Source of the DNA: Tropicimonas sp. IMCC34011
GTDB taxonomy: Bacteria > Pseudomonadota > Alphaproteobacteria > Rhodobacterales > Rhodobacteraceae
Length of the DNA stretch: 64,000 nucleotides
Assembly (NCBI RefSeq): GCF_003390865.1
Contig: NZ_QMEJ01000005.1
Coordinates: 1-64,000, forward strand
Direction: 5' to 3'
Shown: positions 10,255-18,516 of the stretch, in pieces
Layout: each line of letters opens with the position of its first letter
Numbering within the stretch: position 1 is the first letter of the stretch
Notes under the pieces: model-generated
Seen by the model: only the letters and a program-made list of their open reading frames with translations
What the model was told of the DNA's origin: nothing
Databases searched by the model: none
Translations under genes and position numbers: made by a program

Positions 10255-11144
10255 AGCTCGAAGATCGAGTCAGCCGATGCGCCCCGCGCGGTCCGCGAGT
10301 ATCTCGACACTCTGGATGAGGCCGCGTTCGGCGCCGCCAGCGAGGTCCAGCCCAAGTTCACCTCGCATTCCGACCCGGCCAGCCAGTGGACGGCAGCTCC
10401 CAAGGGTCCGGCGTTCTTTAGTTATTCCGACAACTACCTGATCGACACGGATCACGGGGTCATCGTCGATGTCAAGGCAACACGCTCGATCCGGCAGGCC
10501 GAGGTCGGCTCGACCAAGACCATGCTGGACCGCTTCAAGGACAGGTTCGCTCTGCAACCCGAGCGTCTGATCGCGGACACCGCCTACGGCACCGGCCCGA
10601 TGCTGCGCTGGCTGGTCGAGCGCAAGATCGCACCGCACATCCCGGTGTTCGACAAATCGGGACGCAGCGACGGGACCTAGACCCGTGCGGCAGACTTCGA
10701 ATGGGATGCCGAGAACGACCAGTACATCTGCCCCGCGGGTCACGAGCTGAAGCAGTTCCGCCGGAACTATTCCGACCCGAACCGGGGTCGACCTATAAAG
10801 GGACGGCCCGCTATCGGGCGTTGAAAGAGGTCTGTCAGGCCTGCCCATCGAAGGCGAAGTGCTGCCCGAACGCGGACGTCCGCAAGATCACCCGCGAGGA
10901 GCATGAGGACGCCCGCCAAGTCGCCCGCGACATCTCCAAGACCGACCAGTACGTGATTTCGATGAGGCTGAGGAAGAAGGTCGAGATGCTCTTCGCCCAC
11001 CTCAAGCGCATCCTTGGCCTTGGAAGGCTCCGATTACGTGGCCCGAGCGGCGCCAACGACGAATTCCTCCTCGCCGCCACCGCCCAGAACCTCCGAAAAC
11101 TGGCGAAGATCCCTCCCGCACCGCAGCAAACGAGAAACGCCTGA
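10255..11144 (+). pseudogene. IS1182-type transposase, broken
   Basis: Conceptual translation gives the central and C-terminal parts of an IS1182-family transposase: DNYLIDTDHGVIVDV, RLIADTAYGTGPMLRWLV, the cysteine segment CQACPSKAKCCP, and the end RLRLRGPSGANDEFLL. The 5' third is missing. An in-frame TAG stands at 10678-10680, and the frame shifts near 10790. No terminal inverted repeats could be assigned. It is inactive and marks an old insertion or rearrangement between the mobilization genes and the defence-like cluster. Confidence 0.8.
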
Positions 11145-11559
11145 CAGGAAGAGCGCTTGCGCCGACGCGAAAGACCAAGATTCTGCGCTCGCGAACGGGT
11201 GTTTTTCCACAGAACCGGCGGTCAGCCGACCTTCGCTGCGGACGCCAAGGTGTCCCGGCCGCCCTCAGGAAGCGGACATTCAGCGAGGAACCCGGCCGAT
11301 AGCTTCATGGACGACACGAAGGGCGGAGAGCCACCATTCGCTGCGCCTGGCCCGAAGGTCGCGGATGGGTGGAGAGCTGCCGTTCGCCGCATCTCAAACG
11401 AAAGACCGCTTTCGTTCCGAGAGCCGAGACGCATCCGATCATATTACAGACTGAGCTACTCTGTTAACAGCATCGAAGCGTATGGAGAGAAGCGCGGACG
11501 TCACAAGATGCTGACAACCAAGCACTACGCTGATATTGAGGTGCAAAGTTGGAGATCGC
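11145..11559. other. Intergenic region ahead of the NTase gene
   Basis: About 415 bases with no credible gene. The left half is GC-rich and resembles the degenerate intergenic repeats seen elsewhere in the island; the right half from about 11440 turns AT-richer, like the following two genes, and must hold their promoter. Confidence 0.45.
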
Positions 11560-12096
11560 ATGAACCCAATAACGCTAGCTAAGCACGAGTTTCTTCTCGA
11601 TGGCGCCGCATATTTCTCCGACAAGCTCGACCTCTACATGACTATCAAGCACTCTATCTCCACAGAGCTTGCCGTTGACGTTACAGAAATTCGAATCTGT
11701 GGTAGCGCATATTGGGGGCGTCGATTTCGAGACGGATCACCATTTGAACCGGGAGTGTCCGACCTGGACGTTGCAGTCATTAGCCCCCTGATCTACTGCC
11801 GCGCAATGGCCGAGACCCGAGACCTCACAAAGAATTTCTCGGATCAAACCTCTTTTCCTAAAGCATCGAAAAGACTCTCCTCTTTTGAGGAGTTTCAAGA
11901 CTATGCCTTTCGGAAAGGAATAATTCGAATTGACCAGCTACCCAATACTTTAACTCGCCGATTGATGATGGCGGCTTCAGAGAGAATATCACGGGATTTT
12001 CTTGATCACTTTGAGAAAATTACTTTCTCTATCTACGATTCAACAAGCTCATTTGCTGTGAAGCAAGCTGGCGCCGCTAAAAAGTTTAGGGAATAG
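11560..12096 (+). CDS. Pol-beta-fold nucleotidyltransferase
   Basis: A 178-aa protein with the nucleotidyltransferase signature: GSAYWG at 48-53 and SDLDVAV at 67-73, i.e. GS followed by the DxD metal-binding pair. The rest is helical and unlike the known kinases or adenylyltransferases I can name. The start ATG at 11560 has GGAG five bases upstream; a TTG at 11536 is less likely. The stop is two bases from the start of the DUF262 gene, so the two are surely one operon. Both are markedly richer in A+T than the flanks, which points to separate acquisition. It may modify RNA, a protein or a nucleotide as part of a defence or toxin-antitoxin-like pair; this is inference. Confidence 0.72.
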   Translation: MNPITLAKHEFLLDGAAYFSDKLDLYMTIKHSISTELAVDVTEIRICGSAYWGRRFRDGSPFEPGVSDLDVAVISPLIYCRAMAETRDLTKNFSDQTSFPKASKRLSSFEEFQDYAFRKGIIRIDQLPNTLTRRLMMAASERISRDFLDHFEKITFSIYDSTSSFAVKQAGAAKKFRE

Positions 12097-12098
12097 AT

Positions 12099-13187
12099 AT
12101 GCTGAGATACCATGTTCGATCGCGAGACCTTGTAGCTGTGGTAGATGACCTCCGGGCGGGTAAGCTTATATTGAGCCCGTACTTCCAACGAAACTTGGTT
12201 TGGAGGGATGTCCATAAAAAGGACTTTATAGACACAATTCTTCTTGGTCTTCCATTCCCTCAAATATTCATCGCCCAGGGCGATATCGATGTGGAGACAC
12301 TGACCAGTCGCTCCGTAATCGTAGATGGACAGCAGCGAGTGAATGCGATCAAAGAGTTCGTTTCTGGCGATTTAGAAGTAAACGGCAAAACCTTCAATCA
12401 GCTTGAAAACAAGGAAGAGTTCCTGCGCTACCAGGTGCCGGTTATCGACTTGGAGCTGAAGGCCAGTGACCCGCAAATAATTGATATATTTAAGAGACTT
12501 AATAGAACATTTTACGCGCTATCGTCAATTGAAAAGATGTCAACAGAGTACGCTACAGTCGATTTGATGCTCATTGCTAAATTTGCCTGCGGGCTCTTAC
12601 GTTCTATTGAAGATAGCGATCAGGAAGAAGAAGAGTTAGTCGATTTACACCCACTTATGCCAGAGGATTTTCTGCCGTGGGCATCAAGTTTTGACATGAC
12701 AAACTTCCAGCGCTGGCTACTGAAGACCAAGATCTTTACGGAGTTCGAAATAGCGCGAGTTGTGCATTTGATGTTCACTCTTAATATTATATCGACTGTC
12801 TATTCCGGATTTTTCCCTCGGAACGATAAGACCCGAGAGTTCTTAGAAGATACCCAGGATCGTTTTCCTTTCAGGGACGAAATACTTTCTGGCCTGGAAA
12901 TGGCTGCCGAAACCTTTCTAAAAATCGATCTGCCGAGCGATTCGGTTTGGTATTCAAAGTCAAATGCATTTAGCCTCATGGTGATCTGTTTCTGGCACAG
13001 TGACGCACTTCGCCGAAAAGGGGTTGATACCGTAAAATCTGCTCTCATGGACCTTGCTGACAATCTTCCAGACGACTATGCGCTGGCAGCTCGTGAGGGG
13101 GTCAATAACAGAAAGCAACGAATTACCCGGCATGAGAAGCTAGCAGAGGTTCTCGGCGTTTCTACCGATGAACGTAGGCTTCAATAG
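12099..13187 (+). CDS. DUF262 domain protein
   Basis: A 362-aa protein whose N-terminal domain is DUF262, the ParB-like module of GmrSD-type enzymes. It shows YFQRNLVW (28-35) and DGQQR at 76-80, a motif of the nucleotide-using ParB/DUF262 fold. The C-terminal 200 residues are helical and carry no HNH (DUF1524) motif, unlike the 616-aa relative at 39689-41539. It is coupled to the preceding nucleotidyltransferase by a 2-nt gap, with AGGGA before its start. DUF262 proteins are often found in phage-defence loci. I infer that the pair acts together, perhaps with the DUF262 protein as nucleotide-driven effector. Confidence 0.82.
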   Translation: MLRYHVRSRDLVAVVDDLRAGKLILSPYFQRNLVWRDVHKKDFIDTILLGLPFPQIFIAQGDIDVETLTSRSVIVDGQQRVNAIKEFVSGDLEVNGKTFNQLENKEEFLRYQVPVIDLELKASDPQIIDIFKRLNRTFYALSSIEKMSTEYATVDLMLIAKFACGLLRSIEDSDQEEEELVDLHPLMPEDFLPWASSFDMTNFQRWLLKTKIFTEFEIARVVHLMFTLNIISTVYSGFFPRNDKTREFLEDTQDRFPFRDEILSGLEMAAETFLKIDLPSDSVWYSKSNAFSLMVICFWHSDALRRKGVDTVKSALMDLADNLPDDYALAAREGVNNRKQRITRHEKLAEVLGVSTDERRLQ

Positions 13188-13419
13188 GAACTTAGGTTAT
13201 ACCGAATGCTCCCCTGATAAACATACTAAGCGATAAGGCGCGATCGACTGCGAAGTATTGAAGGGTTGAAGCGGGCATCCGCTGCACCTGCTACCAACGG
13301 CAACTTCGGGCCGGAAGCTATGGTCGCTGCTGTCCGCTACGTGGCCGGCTGGCTGCGACGCCGCAAGTCCGCTTGGAGCCCAAACTGATCGCAGCGATGG
13401 TTCGTAGACCAAGCCGCGT
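13188..13419. other. Convergent intergenic region
   Basis: The 232 bases between the converging DUF262 and DUF6602 genes hold no gene. The sequence around 13290-13400 resembles the degenerate repeats described at 15641 and 17518. No clear terminator hairpin was found. Confidence 0.4.
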
Positions 13420-14133
13420 TCAGATCATCTCTGAATAGGCGCGAACATCGAGCATAGGCGCAGTTCCGATCGCCTGGAGCTGCGCGATCAGCTCCAGTAG
13501 GAAACGCGTTGCAGCCTTGTCGATCTGGTTCACCTCGAAATCGTCGTCCCGGCGCGTAAACCAGCCGGCATTCGCGACGCAGCCAAGATCGATCAGGCCT
13601 TCCGCCATGTCCTGCCGGAGATGGCCAATCAGGGTGTGGCCGAGCGGCGGTGTCCACCCTGCGCCGAGCGTAAGGATGCCTGCTAGGATATGATGGAGCG
13701 GCTTGGGCCGCGAAGGTCCTTCGATCGTCTCCGCGGATAGGCTGGTGCGATGAAGGCGGCGCACAGATGCCGCTTTGTCACGCGCGTAGCGGATATGGTC
13801 GGCGGTCAGTTCCTGCTTGGCTTCGAACACAGCATAGACGCTCTCCGCCGGGACGACGTCGGTCCCTTTAAAACTGAACACGAACGGCGAATATTGGCGG
13901 TCGTGAATGATGATGTCGATCTGCTGGCTAAAGACGCCTTTGCTATCGACGACGAAGCCTTTTCGGCTTTCGTATCGGCGCGGCAGATAGCGGTTGAGTA
14001 CGTCGTTCCAAACCTGTTCGCTCGCATCTCCCTTTTCCGTTGGGTGCCCGAGTTTTCGGGCGGTCGCGAGTTCACGTTCGATCTTGTCGTGAAAATCGGC
14101 AAAGAGGACGGCGAGAGACCAGTCTGACGTCAT
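13420..14133 (-). CDS. DUF6602 protein, PD-(D/E)xK-like nuclease candidate
   Basis: A 237-aa protein that fits the DUF6602 family. The core reads QIDIIIHD (Asp at about 73) followed by VFEAKQEL (E104-A-K106), the spacing of a PD-(D/E)xK nuclease active site, with another acidic residue at about 55. The start ATG at 14133 overlaps the stop of the nucleotidyltransferase in an ATGA, which indicates translational coupling; a longer start at 14151 is possible. Its role as the effector nuclease of a CD-NTase-controlled module is inferred from the arrangement, not shown by sequence. Confidence 0.7.
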   Translation of the reverse strand: MTSDWSLAVLFADFHDKIERELATARKLGHPTEKGDASEQVWNDVLNRYLPRRYESRKGFVVDSKGVFSQQIDIIIHDRQYSPFVFSFKGTDVVPAESVYAVFEAKQELTADHIRYARDKAASVRRLHRTSLSAETIEGPSRPKPLHHILAGILTLGAGWTPPLGHTLIGHLRQDMAEGLIDLGCVANAGWFTRRDDDFEVNQIDKAATRFLLELIAQLQAIGTAPMLDVRAYSEMI

Positions 14134-14891
14134 TGAAACACGGTCTTCCAATAGCTGTTTAGCGCCGAACGCGCGGCCACTGCGAGGGCGGCTTTCTCGT
14201 CGGTCGTTAAGGTCGCCGATACGGCATTGTTTGTATTCGAGGGATCGATGAGCCTGCGTGTCTCGATTGACTGATCGATAGCGCGAAAGACGGTGACGAC
14301 GTTGGCCTGTACGGCGCCGCCTCGCGCGCCGGTCAAGGCATCGATCACGAAGAGCTCGAGGTAGAAGGACGGCCAGTTCAGCCCTAGGCGATTACGCCAG
14401 ATCTTGAGCAAGCGGATCTCGTTGATCCGTCCAGACCCGGAGACGACACGAATATGTTCGTTGATGTTCGTCTGGAGCCAACTGCTGGTCTTGTTGCTCC
14501 ACAGGCTATGATAGTTCCCGTATTGATCCTGCCTGCGCCCCGGGGTCACGTCGACCTTCCAACCGCCAACTCTGATGCCGATCGAGACATTTTGACGCCG
14601 CGGCGCGTAGCCCGCTTGCGACAAAGCGTTGAAAAGCGTGTCGTAGATCGACTGGAGCGGTTCTCTGAGAGACGACGTCAGGGAAATGAAAATGTCAATG
14701 TCAGTGCCGCCATGCACCGCCGTGCCTTTGGCAAAGGAACCGCTCGGGCGAATATCAACGATATACTGGTTGCCCCAGCGGCGGAGTACCGGGTCGATTG
14801 TGCCTTGGACGCCGCGCACAGGCGAATAGAGGCCCGTGTCCATGTGGTACCGCGCCAGCACCATCCGAATATGCTCATCGATTCCCACCAT
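14130..14891 (-). CDS. CD-NTase-like nucleotidyltransferase
   Basis: A 253-aa protein with the cGAS/DncV-type active site. GSFAKGT is at 51-57, DIDIF at 64-68 and the third acidic residue in WKVDVTP (about 114). This pattern is shared by CD-NTases that make cyclic oligonucleotide signals in CBASS and by related OAS and CCA-type enzymes. I placed the start at the ATG at 14891 (MVGIDEHI); a longer frame to 14963 lacks support. It is translationally coupled to the DUF6602 gene. No Cap2/Cap3 ancillary genes and no membrane effector are nearby, so if this is CBASS-like it is a minimal two-gene form. An alternative is an NTase that modifies its partner directly. Confidence 0.78.
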   Translation of the reverse strand: MVGIDEHIRMVLARYHMDTGLYSPVRGVQGTIDPVLRRWGNQYIVDIRPSGSFAKGTAVHGGTDIDIFISLTSSLREPLQSIYDTLFNALSQAGYAPRRQNVSIGIRVGGWKVDVTPGRRQDQYGNYHSLWSNKTSSWLQTNINEHIRVVSGSGRINEIRLLKIWRNRLGLNWPSFYLELFVIDALTGARGGAVQANVVTVFRAIDQSIETRRLIDPSNTNNAVSATLTTDEKAALAVAARSALNSYWKTVFQ

Positions 14892-14963
14892 CGTGGCAGA
14901 GTACAAGACTAATATTCGTTTGTCGCGTCCGATGCGGCTTAGGGTCCTCCGACCTTGCCGCAT

Positions 14964-15352
14964 GAACGGTTCCTAGCAACGTCGAATGTCCGGAATCGTC
15001 CGCAAGGTGTGAGTTCGGTGTTACCGCGATCTCGCAACCGCAGCTAACGGCCGGTTCGGCGTGCCACGCTGCGGCATTCAGAGAAGTGATGAACGGCAGA
15101 TGTGGGCCGACCGCTGCGCTTCCGGCTGAGGTCCCACACCCGCGCATCAAGCAGCGCACTGCGTCACATCCTGGGGCTGCGAACGGCGGGTTTGGGCCGG
15201 GTGCGACGGAGGGAGACCGAGCAGGTGACGGCAACTGCGATCACAGCGATCGCACGCAGGCTGATCGTAGGCTCGCTGCAATGGTCGCATTCGGAGCGAC
15301 TGCCGTCATGCGGCTCCGGCCTGAATACAGTTGCCGGCAGATCGGGCCCGGT
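14964..15352. other. Intergenic region, degenerate repeats
   Basis: No credible gene. The stretch around 15000-15200 contains phrases (CAGCTAACGGCCGG, GGTTTGGGCCGG) like those in the intergenic repeats at 15641-15829. The promoter of the CD-NTase operon presumably lies at its left edge. Confidence 0.4.
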
Positions 15353-15535
15353 TCATTTCTCTGTCGAGCTCGGATCTTCATCCGGCTTGGGCACGGTAGT
15401 ATCTTCCGATGCCGCATCGCGCTGGAACTGCGGTCCGCGGCGTCGGGCGCCACGGGATCTGGCCGCGCCCACGGGGGCGGGCACCGCAAGGAATTCGGCA
15501 AGGTTGAACTTTGGCTTCATGGAAAACATGGTCAT
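15353..15535 (-). CDS. Small hypothetical protein
   Basis: A 60-aa frame beginning MTMFSMKPKFNLAEFLAV, basic in the middle and acidic at the end. AAAGG lies about ten bases before the first ATG, and TATAAA stands just upstream (minus strand, near 15548), so expression is conceivable. No family recognised; it could be a remnant of a longer gene. Confidence 0.3.
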   Translation of the reverse strand: MTMFSMKPKFNLAEFLAVPAPVGAARSRGARRRGPQFQRDAASEDTTVPKPDEDPSSTEK

Positions 15536-15640
15536 TGAGGTATGCCTTTTATAGCGAAGAATGTCGCGCTGATTAACTACATATGGGAATTCGGAAGCGG
15601 TTTTGTAAGCTACGCCCGTTCAAGCATCCTCAATTCGGCG

Positions 15641-15829
15641 CTTCGTCCGCTCAGCGGAACCTGGCTGTCGGAGAATGCTGCGCGACGCCCGAGCGACCGC
15701 TTCGGTAAAGCCGCGCCGCAGCGATGATCTGCCCGGCGAACGGCAGCTAAGGGCCGGGAGCGACGGCCGCCGCTGCCTGCCAGGCGCACGACCCGTTGCG
15801 TCACCGCATGACCGCTCCGAGCCCATATA
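15641..15829. repeat. Intergenic repeat, copy A
   Basis: It begins CTTCGTCCGCTCAGCGG and ends GCTCCGAGCCCATA. The first 86 bases match copy B at 17518 at roughly four bases in five, and the same end motif (GAGCCCATA) recurs there. It contains the phrase CAGCTAAGGGCCGGGAGCG, also seen in copy C. No coding frame is conserved between copies, so it behaves as a dispersed non-coding repeat. Confidence 0.6.
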
Positions 15830-15913
15830 GCCAGACTTCTGCGCCACGGCGCATGTCGGAAACTTGAAAGACCTCAAATTGCCGACATGGAGAGTATTGC
15901 CTTCGGATCGCAA

Positions 15914-16999
15914 TCAGTGCGCGACGTCGGCGAGGAAGGTCAGTAGTGCGTTGTTCACCTCATCGGGTTGTTCCTGTGGCGCCCAATGGCCGACGCCGTC
16001 AAGAAAGACGGGTTCGCGCAGTTGCGGGACAAGGTCGCTCTGTCCGGCAATGATGTCTCTCATGCCGGGTATTGTCAGCCCCGTGTCGCGGGTCCCAACG
16101 ATGTAAAGCGCCGGCACGTCCACGGTTCGGCCAGCAAATGCCTTCTGAAGGTGCCAGTTGCGGTCCAGATTGCGATAGAGGTTCAGCGGTCCTCTGAAAC
16201 CGCTTTTTGCGTAGTCGGCTACGAAGGCGTTCAGATCCGACGGGGTCAACCAGTTTGGCATCTGGTTGGGCGTCGGCAAGGGTGTAAGCAAACCATCCTG
16301 GCGCGACACCATCGCAAATGGGTTTGGCGTTGCATCACCTGCCTGCCTTGGACCGGCTACTCCGGAAGCCGCGTAGAAAATCTTCAGAAGTGTTATGCGC
16401 TCGTCCTGCTCAAACTCAGCCTCTGCGATGCCCGGCTGCTGAAAATAGAGTGTGTAGAAGAGGGCTTCGTCCGTTGCCGGAAAAATCTGCGTCGGCGGCA
16501 CCGGCGGCTGTGACATCATCGGCACGCCGATCGCAGCGACGGCCGTGAACCGGTCAGGCCGCAGAAAAGCGGCCTGCCAAGCCAGTGTGGCGCCCCAGTC
16601 GTTGCCCACAATGACAGCCGACTCCTCACCCAGCACGTCAAGCAACGCCACCATGTCGCCGACGAGCGTCTGGAGTGCGTAGGCCTCCACGGGCTCTGGT
16701 GCGTCGGTCCCGCCGAAGCCCCGCAGATCGGGTGCGACCACGCGATACCCTTTGGCCGACAGCGCATCGATCTGATGCCTCCAAGCATAAGCTGATTCTG
16801 GAAATCCATGGCAGAGCAACACCATGGGACCAGTCCCCTGATCTGCGATCCGCATCCGTAATCCATTAGCTTCGACGTCGCGATAAGGCATGTCGGTCAT
16901 ATCATCTATTCCTTTTGAATGGCTGGCTGCACCTACGGGCAAACCCAGTGTGACGAGTGGGAACGTTGCCAACTGCATGAGGGCGTTTCGACGGTTCAT
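15914..16999 (-). CDS. Epoxide-hydrolase-like alpha/beta hydrolase, Tat signal
   Basis: A 361-aa alpha/beta-hydrolase. It starts with a twin-arginine-like export signal (MNRRNALMQL followed by a hydrophobic stretch), which suggests a periplasmic enzyme. The oxyanion motif HGFPESAYAW, the nucleophile elbow GNDWGA (Asp nucleophile as in epoxide hydrolases and haloalkane dehalogenases) and the catalytic His in GVGHWAPQE are all present. I chose the ATG at 16999, with GGAG eight bases upstream. It is divergent from the Rrf2-type regulator, which probably controls it through the shared 78-bp gap. The natural substrate cannot be told from sequence; an epoxide or ester is likely. Confidence 0.87.
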   Translation of the reverse strand: MNRRNALMQLATFPLVTLGLPVGAASHSKGIDDMTDMPYRDVEANGLRMRIADQGTGPMVLLCHGFPESAYAWRHQIDALSAKGYRVVAPDLRGFGGTDAPEPVEAYALQTLVGDMVALLDVLGEESAVIVGNDWGATLAWQAAFLRPDRFTAVAAIGVPMMSQPPVPPTQIFPATDEALFYTLYFQQPGIAEAEFEQDERITLLKIFYAASGVAGPRQAGDATPNPFAMVSRQDGLLTPLPTPNQMPNWLTPSDLNAFVADYAKSGFRGPLNLYRNLDRNWHLQKAFAGRTVDVPALYIVGTRDTGLTIPGMRDIIAGQSDLVPQLREPVFLDGVGHWAPQEQPDEVNNALLTFLADVAH

Positions 17000-17009
17000 G
17001 GTGGCGCTC

Positions 17010-17039
17010 CTATAGTGTAACATGTATGGTTATCTATAG
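17010..17039. promoter_or_regulatory. Operator candidate between hydrolase and Rrf2 genes
   Basis: Two CTATAG boxes (17010-17015 and 17034-17039) frame the partial dyad GTAAC...GTTAT in the AT-rich centre of the divergent gap. Rrf2-family proteins bind such dyads, so this is the likely site for control of both genes. Confidence 0.4.
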
Positions 17040-17076
17040 AGGGTTGCGGAGAGGATGTAACCCCGTCTGTTACGAT

Positions 17077-17508
17077 ATGAGGCAAGATGTGAATCGCGAT
17101 GGCCGTTTCTCACGTGTGCTGCACGTCATGATCCACATGGCTCTGCGCGACAGGGTCATGTCCTCGACCGAAATCGCTAAGATGCTTACGACGAACCCTG
17201 TCGTGGTGCGTCGGATGCTGGCAGGTTTGCGCGATGGTGGATTTGTCGAAACGTCAAAAGGGCCTGGTGGAGGCTGGCGGGTTGTCAAATCGCTCGACGC
17301 CATGACCCTGAGAGACATCTTCGATGCCTTGGACCGTCCGGGGATAAATGCCGGCGGCACGTCCCAGGATCATCCAGGTTGCCCCGTCGAGGCAGCGGTT
17401 AACGTCGCATTGGCCGACGTCGATGATGCCGTGACTGACATGATGTTGACCCGCTATGCGGCAATAACTCTCGCGGACATCGCCCACGCCGCAAAGACGG
17501 CCTCCTGA
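17077..17508 (+). CDS. Rrf2-family transcriptional regulator
   Basis: A 143-aa winged-helix regulator. It begins MRQDVNRDGRFSRVLHVMIH and continues with the recognition region STEIAKMLTTNPVVVRRMLA and the wing GPGGGW, the typical Rrf2 layout. The family's iron-sulfur cysteines are not present: only one Cys is in the usual loop (HPGCPV), so it resembles the YwnA/YwgB-like members that sense other signals. The start at 17077 fits the family N-terminus; the frame is open back to 17026. It is divergent from the hydrolase gene and likely represses it. Confidence 0.88.
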   Translation: MRQDVNRDGRFSRVLHVMIHMALRDRVMSSTEIAKMLTTNPVVVRRMLAGLRDGGFVETSKGPGGGWRVVKSLDAMTLRDIFDALDRPGINAGGTSQDHPGCPVEAAVNVALADVDDAVTDMMLTRYAAITLADIAHAAKTAS

Positions 17509-17517
17509 CGATGACCG

Positions 17518-17749
17518 CTTTGTCCGCTCAGCGGACGTTGGCTGTCGGAAAATGCTGAGCGACGCACGAACGACCGCTTCGTTGAAGCTGCGTCGCGGCA
17601 TGGTAACCAAGTCCCAAGGTCGGCAATGGGCCGGGAGCGCCCTGAGCAGCCGGACCTGTCGATTGCCAGCTACGGGCCGCGAGCGACGACGGGCACACCT
17701 AAGCGGTAGGAATCCCGCCGCGGTGCCGCATGATCGCTTAGAGCCCATA
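17518..17749. repeat. Intergenic repeat, copy B
   Basis: It begins CTTTGTCCGCTCAGCGG and ends GCTTAGAGCCCATA. It aligns with copy A over the first 86 bases and again at the end, with an insertion in the middle. Its right end overlaps the last codons of the SnoaL-like gene by about 12 bases. Confidence 0.6.
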
Positions 17750-18151
17750 CTGCCCAGCATGATTTGAGATTTGGGCCGCGACGCTTGCCTTGTCGATAAC
17801 AGACCAGACGGTCCGTATCCTGCCATTACGAAATTCATAGAATACGTTCTCGGCGAAGCGGACACGTTTTTTGTTCACAGGCAGGCCGAAGAGCTGGCCC
17901 ATCGGTGTGCAGTCGAATGAAAGCCTGCTTGCGATCATGGGCGGGTCGCAGACAAGAAAGGCAATATTGAACGAAAGATCGGGGATGGCTCGGAAATCCT
18001 CGACTAGCATGTCGCGGTAGCCGTCAAACCCAATGGTCCTCCCGTTATATTCAACGTTGTCCGCAACATGGTGCTGGAGGTTGCTCCAGTCTTGGGCGTT
18101 CAAGCAGTCAATGTATTCCCGGTAGGCATCTATAATTTCCTCCCGCTGCAT
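17738..18151 (-). CDS. SnoaL-like / ester cyclase family protein
   Basis: A 137-aa protein of the NTF2-like fold. MQREEIIDAYREYIDCLNAQ, then GFDGYRDMLVEDFRAIPDL and a C-terminal strand GRIRTVWSVIDK match the SnoaL polyketide-cyclase-like family, whose members bind small hydrophobic ligands; many have no known reaction. The start ATG at 18151 suits the family. It stands alone, on the opposite strand to the Rrf2 gene, with repeats on both sides. Confidence 0.8.
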   Translation of the reverse strand: MQREEIIDAYREYIDCLNAQDWSNLQHHVADNVEYNGRTIGFDGYRDMLVEDFRAIPDLSFNIAFLVCDPPMIASRLSFDCTPMGQLFGLPVNKKRVRFAENVFYEFRNGRIRTVWSVIDKASVAAQISNHAGQYGL

Positions 18152-18219
18152 CGGCTCACCTCGTTATACCTGCTTATTCTATCTCGAGTAGCAAAGATTG
18201 CGCAGCAATGGCATGCCCG

Positions 18220-18345
18220 CTTCGCCCGCTCAGCGGTCAACTGACGAACTCAAATGCTGCAGTATCGACGAACGACTGCTTTGGAGAAGCCGCCCTGCAG
18301 CAGTCTAAGCCACAGCCAACGGCTGCTAAGGGCCGGGAGCGCCGG
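18220..18345. repeat. Intergenic repeat, copy C (degenerate)
   Basis: It starts CTTCGCCCGCTCAGCGG and carries GCTGCTAAGGGCCGGGAGCG. It is clearly related to copies A and B but has diverged more and lacks the shared right end. Confidence 0.5.
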
Positions 18346-18516
18346 AAAGCCAAGTCACGGACACACCTGCCGCCATTGAAGCTTCCTATGTTTGGTGTTG
18401 TTCGGGCCGGTGCTAAGCGGATCTCTCTCGTTAAGGTGTGTCACGCGGATCTGCGGACGCTTCCGCCCCTAAGCAATGGTCAGGTTCCTTCTCGTCGCTG
18501 CATGCGAAAAGAATAT

